Below are positions 24,755 through 32,971 of a stretch of 64,000 nucleotides of DNA, piece after piece; position 1 is the first letter of the stretch, and every line of letters starts with the position of its first letter. The notes beneath the pieces were generated by a model. That model ran no database searches and was not told the origin of the DNA. It saw only the letters and a list, made by a program, of their open reading frames with translations. Source of the stretch: Blastococcus saxobsidens (GTDB lineage: Bacteria > Actinomycetota > Actinomycetes > Mycobacteriales > Geodermatophilaceae); contig NZ_JAAGWG010000004.1 in NCBI RefSeq assembly GCF_010682065.1, forward strand, positions 1-64,000. Direction: 5' to 3'. A program made the position numbers and the translations under genes.

Positions 24755-25189
24755 ATGGCCGAGCCCACGCGAGCCGGGGCCGCCCCAGCACCCGTTCCCG
24801 GGGACGGCCCGTCGGAGTTCGTCGAGCAGATGTACCTCGCCGTCGTCGAGGAGCACTGGCTCTGGGAGGTCCCCCTGGGCCTGTCCGACGGGCACGGCGG
24901 CTACGAGCACGGCCCCTGGGACCCGGCGGAGTGCTCCCGCCAGCTGCTCGCCTGGTTCGACGCCGGGCTGGTCGAGCTCTACACCGACCCCCCGGACGAC
25001 GCCCCGCGCCCGCAGAACGTCGCCGAGTGGCGCGCGTGGCACCAGGGCCGCTACCGCGTCGAGGACGGGCCGGGCATCGCCCGCGCCGTCCTGGCCGACC
25101 CGTCGCGCTGGACCGGCAGCCCCGGCGACGGTTTCCTGCGCCTCGCCCCGACCGATGCCGGCATGGCGCCCGACGCCGCCTGGGTCTGA
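24755..25189 (+). CDS. Orphan protein with WFDAGLVEL motif (paralogue 1)
   Basis: A 144-aa soluble protein I cannot assign to a family. It is acidic and Trp-rich. Its centre, GPWDPAECSRQLLAWFDAGLVEL, and its end, ARAVLADPSRWT-x4-DGFLRL, recur in the protein encoded at 28122-28619 (GPFEPAACSEVLLRWFDAGLVEL, ARALLADPGRWT-x4-DGFAVPL), so the two are paralogues about 35% identical. Conserved Trp, Cys and the DP-x-RWT segment suggest a small globular domain. Start ATG 24755 lacks a clear ribosome site. Confidence 0.6.
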   Translation: MAEPTRAGAAPAPVPGDGPSEFVEQMYLAVVEEHWLWEVPLGLSDGHGGYEHGPWDPAECSRQLLAWFDAGLVELYTDPPDDAPRPQNVAEWRAWHQGRYRVEDGPGIARAVLADPSRWTGSPGDGFLRLAPTDAGMAPDAAWV

Positions 25190-25193
25190 GACC

Positions 25194-26120
25194 TCAGCCG
25201 GCGACGAGCAGCGGCACGCCGGTCTCCCGCTCGGACACCTGCCACAGCACGTCGATCTGCTTCCGCAGGTCGAACCGGCGCAGGATCGGCCGGCGCACCG
25301 GCGGGCCGTGCGAGCCGAACCGGGGCGCGTACAGCTCCCCGCCGCGGGCGCCCGGGTCGGTGGCGGCGCGCAGCTGCGGCCTGGCGCCCTCCAGCGGCGT
25401 CATCCCCGAGCGGGCCGTCATCGCGTGCGCGATGGCCCCGATCCAGCCGGCGCCACCCTCGCGCACCGTCCGCGCCTGCAGGTCGGTGTTCGACAGCCCC
25501 GGGTGCGCGATCAGGCTCTGCGCGCCCACCCCGGCCCGCTCGAACTGCTGCTGCAGCCCGAGCCCGAAGTGGTAGTTGGCCATCTTGGCCCGCGCGTAGG
25601 AGCCCCACGCCCGGTACTTCCGCGTCATGTGCGGGTCGGCCGGGTCCAGCGGGCCGCCCATGAACCGCGCGGTGCTGGTCACCGTCACCACCCGCGCCGA
25701 GTCGCTCCGCAGCAGCGCCGGCAGCAGGTGCGCGGTGAACGCCCAGTGCCCCAGGTGGTCGACGCCGAGCTGCATCTCGAACCCGTCGACCGTCGTCCGC
25801 TGCGGCATCGCCATCACGCCGGCGTTGTTGACCAGCAGGTCGAGCCGCTCGTGCCGCGCCAACACCGTCTCGGCGGCGGTCTGCACGCCAGCGAGGTCGC
25901 CGAGGTCCAGCGGCACCACCTCGAGGGAGGCCGCGGGGTAGCGCTCGGCGATCCGCGCCACCGCCGCCGTCGTCTTCTGGGGGTCGCGGGCGGCCACCAC
26001 CACGTGCGCGCCCGCGCCGGTCAGCGCGAGCGCCGTCTGGAAGCCGAGCCCGCCGTTGGCGCCGGTCACCACCGCCGTGCGTCCGTTGAGGTCGGGGATG
26101 TCCTTCTCGGTCCAGGTCAC
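25194..26120 (-). CDS. Short-chain dehydrogenase/reductase
   Basis: A 308-aa classical-type SDR: TGANGGLG cofactor loop, LDLLVNNAGVMA, catalytic Ser in VTVTSTA, and Y-x-x-x-K as SYARAKMAN. The long C-terminal part with FDLRKQIDVLWQVSERETG resembles the retinol-dehydrogenase/WW-oxidoreductase-like subgroup that acts on hydrophobic alcohols. GTG at 26120 is preferred because GAGG stands 7 bases upstream. It is the last gene of a minus-strand set with the SRPBCC and serine-hydrolase genes. Confidence 0.85.
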   Translation of the reverse strand: MTWTEKDIPDLNGRTAVVTGANGGLGFQTALALTGAGAHVVVAARDPQKTTAAVARIAERYPAASLEVVPLDLGDLAGVQTAAETVLARHERLDLLVNNAGVMAMPQRTTVDGFEMQLGVDHLGHWAFTAHLLPALLRSDSARVVTVTSTARFMGGPLDPADPHMTRKYRAWGSYARAKMANYHFGLGLQQQFERAGVGAQSLIAHPGLSNTDLQARTVREGGAGWIGAIAHAMTARSGMTPLEGARPQLRAATDPGARGGELYAPRFGSHGPPVRRPILRRFDLRKQIDVLWQVSERETGVPLLVAG

Positions 26121-26213
26121 GCCTCGATCCTCCCCGACGGAGGCCGGCAAAGGCGATTGCGCAGGAGAAGACCCCTTGGATGCCCCCGAGGGGTACTTCT
26201 GGGCGCAACCGGT

Positions 26214-26768
26214 TCAGGGCAGGCGGCCGGTGGCCTTCAGCTCCACCGCGGTCAGGACCTCCCAGCGGATCGCCGAGCTGCCCGGCCGCACGAACCGCCA
26301 GTAGCGGTCGAAGCGGCGGCGGACCTCCGCGTCGGTCGACATCACCCGCGTCTCCGAGCTCAGCTCCGTGCCGCCGTTCCGCGGCGTCAGCCGGAAGTCC
26401 ATCGCCGCCTTCACCCACCCGCGCTGGGTGAACCGGCGGAAGTGCTCGGCGTCCAGGACCGGTCCGCCCTCCCCGCCGGACGGCCGCCAGGCCTGGAGCG
26501 CGCCGCCGAACACCACCGCCGTCGGCGCCTCCGAGCCCAGCAGCGGCACCGGCAGCGCGTCGAGGAAGGCCCGGTCGTGCAGCTGGCCGACGCCGCCACC
26601 GGACAGCACCACCGGGAGGAACCGCGCGGCCGAGAGCGCGAGCGTCACCGGCAGCTCGGACAGCCGGACGGCGTGCAGCGCCTCCCACACCACCGGCGGT
26701 GGGGCGGCGATCCACCGCGACTGCCGGGTCACGTGCTCCGGGCGCGGCAGGACGTCGTCGAGTTCCAC
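26214..26768 (-). CDS. SRPBCC-like protein
   Basis: A 184-aa protein with the helix-grip pattern: RQSRWIAAPPPVVWEALHAV (N-terminal strand and helix), a middle beta region ending in LTPRNGGTELSSETRVM, and a C-terminal helix RRRFDRYWRFVRPGSSAIRWEVL. This is how polyketide-cyclase/START-like hydrophobic-ligand binding proteins look. No catalytic residues can be named. Between SDR and serine hydrolase genes on the same strand with spacers of 93 and 77 bp. Confidence 0.6.
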   Translation of the reverse strand: MELDDVLPRPEHVTRQSRWIAAPPPVVWEALHAVRLSELPVTLALSAARFLPVVLSGGGVGQLHDRAFLDALPVPLLGSEAPTAVVFGGALQAWRPSGGEGGPVLDAEHFRRFTQRGWVKAAMDFRLTPRNGGTELSSETRVMSTDAEVRRRFDRYWRFVRPGSSAIRWEVLTAVELKATGRLP

Positions 26769-26845
26769 GTCCCGCTACCTATCCCACCTGGTCAGCCGGC
26801 ACGCATGCGGCGGCACGGGTCACCCTGGCGGCGGCCCCTCCGGTC

Positions 26846-27979
26846 TCAGCCGAGGGCGTCGTAGACGGCGCGGACGTAGGCCTCGCTGCGCGGTGAACCG
26901 ACGAGCCCGCCGCCCATCCGGTTCATCATGTAGCTGATCGTCAGCCGCCGGTCGAGGTCGCAGACCACCAGCGAGCCACCCCAGCCGCCCCAGAAGAAGG
27001 TGCGGCCCTCCGGCACGTAGGGCACCGTCGGCGAGCCGAGGCAGAAGCCCATCCCCCAGCGGAACGGCGCCCCCAGCACCAGGTCCACGCCGTCGGCCTG
27101 CTGGTCGAAGACCTTCTCCACGGTCTCCGGCGACAGGAGCCGCACGCCGCCGGCGGAGCCGCCCAGCGAGAGCGTGCGCAGCACCTTCATCACGCCGCGG
27201 GCGTTCGAGTGCCCGTTCAGCGCGCCGAGGTCGGCGGCCCGCCACTCCGGTGTGTTGGCCGCGCCCGCCTTCGCCGTCGGACCGGTGAAGGTCTTCACGC
27301 CCACCGACTCGGGGTCCAGCGTGCGCGGGTCGACGTCGGGCGGCGGCGGGGGCACCACCGGCGCGATCCGGGACACCTCGGACTCCCGGGCCCCGATCTG
27401 GAAGTCCGCGCCCAGCGGGTCGGCGATGTTGTCGGCCACGAACTTCTTGAACGTCGTGTTGGTGATCCGCCGGATCACCTCGCCGACCAGGTGCCCCTGG
27501 TTGTTGGCGTGGTAGCCCGAGGCCGTGCCCGGCTCCCACCAGGGCCGCTGCTGGGCCAGCTTCTCGGTGGCCGACGGCCAGTCGTACATGTCGCGGATGG
27601 AGAACGGCTGCTCCCAGCCCGAGACCCCCGAGGTGTGCGAGAGCAGGTGCCGCACCTGGACGTGCTTCTTGCCCTTGGCGCAGAACTCGGGCCAGTAGTC
27701 GCCCACCGGCGCGTAGAGGTCCAGCTCGCCGCGCTCCACCAGCATCAGTGCGGCCAGCGACAGCACGCACTTCGTCGTCGACCAGACGTTGACGATCGTG
27801 TGCTCCGACCAGGGCTGCGTCCGCGCCTCGTCCCGGTAGCCGCCCCACAGGTCCACGACGGTCTCCCCGTCCAGGTCGACGGCGACCGACGCCCCCAGCT
27901 CCTCGCCGTCCAGCTGCTGCGCGAGCGCCTCCCGCACCCCGGTGAACCGCTCGTCGCACTGCCCGTGGACCTCGGCCAT
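26846..27979 (-). CDS. Serine hydrolase, beta-lactamase/esterase (class C-like, EstB type)
   Basis: A 377-aa protein of the penicillin-binding serine hydrolase fold. Catalytic S-x-x-K is STTK in VWSTTKCVLSL (about 67-70), the Tyr motif is YHANNQ, and FWGGWGGS near the C-terminus is the third motif. LLSHTSGVSGW is a family hallmark. No signal peptide, so it is likely a cytoplasmic esterase of the family VIII carboxylesterase group rather than a true beta-lactamase. Probable operon leader for the downstream SRPBCC and SDR genes. Confidence 0.82.
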   Translation of the reverse strand: MAEVHGQCDERFTGVREALAQQLDGEELGASVAVDLDGETVVDLWGGYRDEARTQPWSEHTIVNVWSTTKCVLSLAALMLVERGELDLYAPVGDYWPEFCAKGKKHVQVRHLLSHTSGVSGWEQPFSIRDMYDWPSATEKLAQQRPWWEPGTASGYHANNQGHLVGEVIRRITNTTFKKFVADNIADPLGADFQIGARESEVSRIAPVVPPPPPDVDPRTLDPESVGVKTFTGPTAKAGAANTPEWRAADLGALNGHSNARGVMKVLRTLSLGGSAGGVRLLSPETVEKVFDQQADGVDLVLGAPFRWGMGFCLGSPTVPYVPEGRTFFWGGWGGSLVVCDLDRRLTISYMMNRMGGGLVGSPRSEAYVRAVYDALG

Positions 27980-28121
27980 CAGCCCCCCTCGCTCCGGGCA
28001 CGACGTCGTCGGCGTGCCTCGCCGACGATCACATCACGGCGGATGGGGCGTCGCAGCACCGTCGCGCCCGGCATGATTCCCGGGCGCGGACGCGCGACGG
28101 ACACGGAGGGACGGTGCGACG

Positions 28122-28619
28122 GTGGTCGGATTCCTCGGCCGGCTGTTCGGACGAGCGGACGACGCCGGGCCCGAGATCCCCGGCATGGTCCCCACCGGGC
28201 GGCGCCGGTGGACGGGGCGGCCGCCGGCTCCCGCAGCGGACGGCGCCGACGTGCGGGCGGCGATGCACCTCGCGGTGCGGCACGACACCTGGCTGTTCGA
28301 CGTCCACGAGGGCGACTTCGTCGACGGCACGGACATGTGGGGACCGTTCGAGCCGGCGGCCTGCTCGGAGGTGCTGCTCCGCTGGTTCGACGCCGGCCTC
28401 GTCGAGCTGCGCCAGGACATCGACCACCCACCCGAGGCCTTCTACGACCCCTCGGTCGACCTCGACTACGACGTCGCCGACCTGCCGCTGGTCCCGCCCG
28501 GGGCCGCGCGGGCCCTGCTGGCCGACCCTGGTCGCTGGACCGACGCGACGCCCGACGGCTTCGCCGTTCCCCTGCCGACCGAGCTGGGCCGGCGCACACC
28601 CCCCGCCGAGTGGCCGTGA
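28122..28619 (+). CDS. Orphan protein with WFDAGLVEL motif (paralogue 2)
   Basis: A 165-aa relative of the protein at 24755-25189; the shared blocks are AMHLAVRHDTWLF, CSEVLLRWFDAGLVEL and ALLADPGRWTDATPDGF. It adds a 45-residue basic N-terminal segment (FLGRLFGRADD, GRRRWTGRP) that the other lacks. GGAGGG precedes the GTG at 28122, with a GTG at 28114 in another frame. No known family recognised. Confidence 0.6.
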   Translation: MVGFLGRLFGRADDAGPEIPGMVPTGRRRWTGRPPAPAADGADVRAAMHLAVRHDTWLFDVHEGDFVDGTDMWGPFEPAACSEVLLRWFDAGLVELRQDIDHPPEAFYDPSVDLDYDVADLPLVPPGAARALLADPGRWTDATPDGFAVPLPTELGRRTPPAEWP

Positions 28620-28681
28620 GCCCGGGCAACGACTCGGCAACGACATCGCCCCGGGGCACCTGAACCGTCCGGCCCCACGGA

Positions 28682-28687
28682 TAGGTT
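28682..28687 (+). promoter_or_regulatory. -10 box of a leaderless promoter
   Basis: TAGGTT, then 7 bases, then the ATG of the FtsX-like permease at 28695. No ribosome site is present, so transcription probably starts at the ATG itself. Confidence 0.5.
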
Positions 28688-28694
28688 CCCGCCG

Positions 28695-31403
28695 ATGATC
28701 AGGATCCGGTCGGCGCTGCGCCACCTGCGTCTCCGGCTGCTGCCGGTGCCGGGACAGGCGCTGGGGCTGGTCGCGCTCGTCGTCGTCCTCGCCAGCGCGC
28801 TGGTGTCCGCGCCGCTGATGGTCGCCGCCGCCGAGCAGGGTGCCTGGGAGCAGGAGCGCGACCGGCTGAGCGAGGCCGTGCTCGGCGCGACGCTGGGCAC
28901 CACCACCCAGGCCCGCCGGCAGCGCACCTCCGACACCCGCATCAGCCGGGCCGTCGAGCTCGACGAGGCGATCAAGCAGGCGGCCCGCCGGGCCCGCGTC
29001 GACCAGGACGGCCTCGGGCTGCCGGAGACCATCGGCTTCCTGATGGACCCGATGATCGCCATCGGCCCGGAGGGGAGCGGCCCGGCCCAGCTGGTGTTCC
29101 GCACCGGCGCGTTCGACGGGGTGGAGGTCGTCGCGGGGTCGGCCAGCAGCACCGGCGTGCTCATCCCGCAGCGCATGGCCGAGCGGACCGGCCTCGGCCC
29201 CGGCGACCGGTTGCCGGTCACGCCCGCCGAGCGGCCGGGCGGGGCGGAGCTGGTCGTCGGCGGCGTCTACGCCGACCTCGTGGCGCCCCTGCCGGCGAGC
29301 TGGCAGCAGCACAGCTTCCTGTTCCTCCCCCGGCTCGACGAGCGCAGCGGCAACCTCGTGTACCCACCCCCGGTCGTGCTCGCCTCGCGGGACACCGCCG
29401 TGACCACCGCGGCGGCCCTCGAGGAGCACCTGTTCCTGGAGTGGTTCCTCCCGCTGGAGCCGGGCCTGCCGGTCGAGACCGCCCGCGACGCCGTGGGCGC
29501 CGGCGAGCGGATGCAGGCCGCGCTCGCCTCGCCGGAGTCCGAGCTCTCCCGACTGGTCGAGGAGGAGGGCTACCAGACGCCGGTGGGCCGGTCCGCCCTC
29601 CCAGCGGTGCTGGACACCGTCGACACCACGGTCACGCTGCTCGAGCCGCCGGTGCGCGCGGTCGGCATCGGTGGCGGCGCCGCCGCGCTGGTGCTGGTGG
29701 GCGCCTGGGCCGGGCAGCGCATGCGCCGCCGCGAGGACGAGCTCCGCTCCCTGGTCGCCCGCGGCCTCTCCCCCGCCCGCGGGGCCGGCGTGGCCGCCCG
29801 CGAGGCCCTGCTGCCCGTGCTCGTGGGGCTGGCCGCCGGCGGCGCGATCGGCTGGCTGCTGGTGCAGCGGCTCGGCCCGGGCGACACGTTCCCGCCCGGC
29901 GTCCTCGGGCGGTCGCTGGTGGTCCTGGCGGCGGGCGGGGTCTCCGCGCTGGCCGTCGTCGCCGTCGTGACCGCCGTCCTGATCACCCGGCTGGACTCCA
30001 TCGGCAGCGGGCCGGCCGCCCAGCTGCTCGGCCGGGTGCCGTGGCTGGCGGTCACCGCCGTGCTCGCCGTCGTCGCCGCCGTGCCGCTGCTCACCGCGGA
30101 GCCCGCGGAGGAGGGCCGCGGGGTCGACGTGCTCACCCTCGTCGTGCCGCTGCTGATCACGATGGTCGTCGCCGGAGCGCTGACCGCGGTGCTCCCCCGG
30201 CTGGCCGAGCTGCTCGGCGACCGCCTCCGCCGGCTGCCCGTGGGCCCGTTCCTCGCTGCCCGGCGGGTGCTCGCCGGGCAGGGGGCCGCCCGGCTGGTGG
30301 TGGTGACGACGGCGCTGTCGCTGGGCCTCGTCGTCTACGCCGGGGCGCTCGGCTCCTCCACCGACCGGACGATCGCGACCAAGGCGGCCGTGGCCACCGG
30401 CAGCGACGTCGTCGTCCCGCTGGGTGCGGACACCACCGGCCGGGAGCTGCCGGCCGACGCCATGGTGGTCGGCGTCGAGCGGGAGACGACGCTGCTGCCC
30501 GGCGACGCCCGGGTGAACGTGCTGGTCGTCCGGCCGGAGAAGGTCGCCGGCGTCGTCCGCTGGGACGCCGGCCTCGCCGACCGCCCGCTGGAGGAGCTGA
30601 TGGACGCGCTGGCCGGCGCCGACGGTCCGCGTGTGCCGGTGCTGATCGCCGGGGACGTGGCCGACGGCCTGGTGGAGGGCACCGGGGGAGAGGTCACCCT
30701 CGACTTCGGCTACTACTCGCTGCCCGCGCAGGTCGTCGGGCGGGCCGAGGCCTTTCCCGGGCAGAGCTCCAGCGAGCCGCTCGTCGTCGCCGAGTGGGAC
30801 GCCTACCTCGCCGCCGTCGAGGACGCCGGGCGCGACCCCGCCCTGGTGCTGGCCCGCGAGGCCTGGGCGCGGGGCGAGCCCGAGGGCGTCCTGGAGACGC
30901 TCGCCGCCGCGGGCTACGTGCCGTCGGCCCAGGACCGGCTGACGACGGCCGACGCGTTCGCCGCCCGCCCCGAGCTCACCGCGCAGACCTGGTCGCTGGA
31001 CTACCTGCGCGCCGTCGCCCTGGCCGCCGGCGTGCTGGGGCTGGTCGGCGTCACGATGCACGCCGTCGCCCAGCAGCGGCGGCGCACCGTTGCCGGCCTG
31101 CTGCTGCGCCGGATGGGCATGACGCGCCGGGCCGCCGACGTCTCCGCGGGCCTGGAGATCGGGCTGCTCGCCGGGCTCGCCGCGCTGGTCGCCGTCGCCG
31201 TCGCGCTGCCCGCCTCGGCCCTGGTGCTCCGGGTGCTGGACCCGGTGCCCGCGCTCGAGCCCGAGGCGGTGTTCGCGGTCCCGTGGGGCAGCATCGCCGC
31301 GGTGGGCGGCGGCGTCGTGCTCGTCACCGTCGTCGGCTCCTGGCTGGTCGGCCGGACCGCCCGGCGGGCCACCGGAGGACAGGTGATGCGCGATGCGACA
31401 TGA
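28695..31403 (+). CDS. FtsX-like ABC permease, double-length
   Basis: A 902-aa permease of the MacB/LolC/FtsX superfamily in fused form. One N-terminal helix (about 22-46) is followed by a ~270-residue extracytoplasmic domain, a set of helices (about 318-338, 365-390, 405-435, 450-470, 480-500), another helix near 530-555, a second extracytoplasmic region, and three C-terminal helices (about 768-788, 825-850, 870-895) around the QQRRRTVAGLLLRRMGMTRR loop. This 10-helix pattern is two FtsX modules in one chain. Its stop overlaps the first of two ATPase genes by 11 bases. Such systems move lipids, peptides or act mechanically on the envelope; the substrate is unknown. Confidence 0.82.
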   Translation: MIRIRSALRHLRLRLLPVPGQALGLVALVVVLASALVSAPLMVAAAEQGAWEQERDRLSEAVLGATLGTTTQARRQRTSDTRISRAVELDEAIKQAARRARVDQDGLGLPETIGFLMDPMIAIGPEGSGPAQLVFRTGAFDGVEVVAGSASSTGVLIPQRMAERTGLGPGDRLPVTPAERPGGAELVVGGVYADLVAPLPASWQQHSFLFLPRLDERSGNLVYPPPVVLASRDTAVTTAAALEEHLFLEWFLPLEPGLPVETARDAVGAGERMQAALASPESELSRLVEEEGYQTPVGRSALPAVLDTVDTTVTLLEPPVRAVGIGGGAAALVLVGAWAGQRMRRREDELRSLVARGLSPARGAGVAAREALLPVLVGLAAGGAIGWLLVQRLGPGDTFPPGVLGRSLVVLAAGGVSALAVVAVVTAVLITRLDSIGSGPAAQLLGRVPWLAVTAVLAVVAAVPLLTAEPAEEGRGVDVLTLVVPLLITMVVAGALTAVLPRLAELLGDRLRRLPVGPFLAARRVLAGQGAARLVVVTTALSLGLVVYAGALGSSTDRTIATKAAVATGSDVVVPLGADTTGRELPADAMVVGVERETTLLPGDARVNVLVVRPEKVAGVVRWDAGLADRPLEELMDALAGADGPRVPVLIAGDVADGLVEGTGGEVTLDFGYYSLPAQVVGRAEAFPGQSSSEPLVVAEWDAYLAAVEDAGRDPALVLAREAWARGEPEGVLETLAAAGYVPSAQDRLTTADAFAARPELTAQTWSLDYLRAVALAAGVLGLVGVTMHAVAQQRRRTVAGLLLRRMGMTRRAADVSAGLEIGLLAGLAALVAVAVALPASALVLRVLDPVPALEPEAVFAVPWGSIAAVGGGVVLVTVVGSWLVGRTARRATGGQVMRDAT

Positions 31404-32223
31404 CGCGACCCCCGCGGCGACCTGTGAAGGACTGGTCCGCATCTACTGGTCGCCCAGCGGCGAGGTGCACGCGCTCAAGGGCGTGGACGCGGTCGTCCCC
31501 GCCGGGCGGCTGACCGCCATCACCGGCCCCTCGGGATCGGGCAAGAGCTCGTTGCTGAAGATCCTCGCCGCGCAGGACCGGCCCACCGCCGGGCGCGCCG
31601 AGGTGGCCGGCCACCCGCTCACCGGCCTGTCGGCCCGGCGGCTGCGGGCGCTGCGGCGCCGGCACATCGGCTACGTCTTCGCCCGCCCCCCGCAGAACCT
31701 GCTGCCGCACCTCACCGGGCACGAGCACCTGGCGATGGCCGCCCGCTTCCGCGGCGTCGGCCGCGCCGAGGCCCGGCGCGAGGGCGCCGAGCTGCTGGAC
31801 CTGCTCGGCATCGCCGACCGCGCCGACCACCTGCCCGGCCAGCTCTCCGGCGGCGAGCAGCAGCGGCTGGCGTTCGCCCAGGCGGTGATCGGCCGGCCGG
31901 CGCTGGTCGTCGCCGACGAGCCCACCAGCGAGCTGGACAGCGCCACCACCGCCGACCTCCTCAGCGCCGTCTCCGAGCTCACCCGCACCGGTACCACCGT
32001 CGTCATGGCCACGCACGACCCGCTGGCCGCGGCCGCCGCCGACCAGGTGATCCATCTGCGCTCGGGCGCGGTCTCCCACGAGGAGGTGGCCGGCCGCCGG
32101 CTGGCGGTCATCGACGGCGACGGCCGGCTGCAGCTGCCCGAGGAGGCGCTGGCCCGGTTCGCCGCCCGGCGCGTGCTCATCGACGTCACCGACGACGGCG
32201 TCGTCCTGCGGGAGCCCTCGTGA
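31393..32223 (+). CDS. ABC transporter ATPase, first of an unequal pair
   Basis: A 276-aa ATPase. Walker A GPSGSGKSS, signature LSGGEQQR, Walker B LVVADEPTSELD and H-loop MATHDP are all intact. The Q-loop is odd: where LolD/MacB-like proteins have VFQ, this has VFARPPQNLLP, so the Gln is shifted or lost. A ~50-residue C-terminal extension (RRLAVIDGDGRLQLPEEALARFAARRVLIDV) resembles a small DNA-binding-like or regulatory extension seen in other actinobacterial FtsX ATPases. Start ATG 31393 lies inside the permease 3' end. Confidence 0.88.
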   Translation: MRHDATPAATCEGLVRIYWSPSGEVHALKGVDAVVPAGRLTAITGPSGSGKSSLLKILAAQDRPTAGRAEVAGHPLTGLSARRLRALRRRHIGYVFARPPQNLLPHLTGHEHLAMAARFRGVGRAEARREGAELLDLLGIADRADHLPGQLSGGEQQRLAFAQAVIGRPALVVADEPTSELDSATTADLLSAVSELTRTGTTVVMATHDPLAAAAADQVIHLRSGAVSHEEVAGRRLAVIDGDGRLQLPEEALARFAARRVLIDVTDDGVVLREPS

Positions 32224-32870
32224 GCGCCGCGCTGCGGGGGACCGGCCTGTCCAAGAGCTACCGGCGGGGCAGCGAGCAGGTGCACGCCCTGAGCGGGGTC
32301 GGCATCGAGGTGCGGGCCGGCGAGATGGTCGCGCTGCTCGGCCGGTCCGGCTCCGGCAAGACCACGCTGCTCAACTGCCTGCTCGGCTGGGAGACCCCCG
32401 ACGCCGGCGAGGTGTCCGTCCCGGGCGCGGGCGCGCCGGAGAGCGCCGCGTGGACGACGGTCGCCGTCGTCCCCCAGCGGTTCGGTCTGCTGGACGAGCT
32501 GACGCTGGCCGACAACGTGGCGATGCCGGCACGGCTGGCCGGGCTGCCCGATCCGCACGCCGCCGCGCTCGGCGCCCTGGAGACCCTGCGGCTGGCCCAC
32601 CTGGCCGCCCGCATGCCCGACGAGGTCTCCCTCGGCGAGCAGCAGCGCACCGCCCTGGCCCGGGCGCTCGTCGTCCGCCCGGCGTTCCTCGTGGCCGACG
32701 AGCCCACCGGCCGGCTGGACGAGGACCTCACCGCCCACGTGCTGGGCACGCTGCGCGAGCACTGCGCGGCCACCGGCTGCGGCGTGCTGCTGGCCAGCCA
32801 CGACCCGGTGGTCATCGCCTCCGCGGACCGGGTGGTGCGGCTGCACGACGGCCGCGTCGTCCCCGGCTGA
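32220..32870 (+). CDS. ABC transporter ATPase, second of an unequal pair
   Basis: A 216-aa ATPase with Walker A GRSGSGKTT, a normal Q-loop (VVPQRFGLLDELT), Walker B LVADEPTGRLD and H-loop LASHDP. Its signature is degenerate: VSLGEQQR instead of LSGGQQQR. Together with the first ATPase it should form a heterodimer with one consensus and one weakened ATP site. GTG start overlaps the previous stop (GTGA), so translation is coupled. Confidence 0.88.
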   Translation: MSAALRGTGLSKSYRRGSEQVHALSGVGIEVRAGEMVALLGRSGSGKTTLLNCLLGWETPDAGEVSVPGAGAPESAAWTTVAVVPQRFGLLDELTLADNVAMPARLAGLPDPHAAALGALETLRLAHLAARMPDEVSLGEQQRTALARALVVRPAFLVADEPTGRLDEDLTAHVLGTLREHCAATGCGVLLASHDPVVIASADRVVRLHDGRVVPG

Positions 32871-32971
32871 CCGCCGCCGGCGGGAGCCAGCCCCATCCGG
32901 CCGGGTGAATCCGCTCCAGAGCCGACCTGCCCCGGCCGATCAGGGGGAGACGGCACGACGGAGGGAGGCAC

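Noticed and set aside
26160-26215. ACCCCT/AGGGGT inverted repeat as a terminator
   Set aside because: Six-base arms with a long loop are too weak to call.
26846-27979. Serine hydrolase as a true beta-lactamase resistance gene
   Set aside because: No export signal, and the motifs fit cytoplasmic EstB-type esterases.
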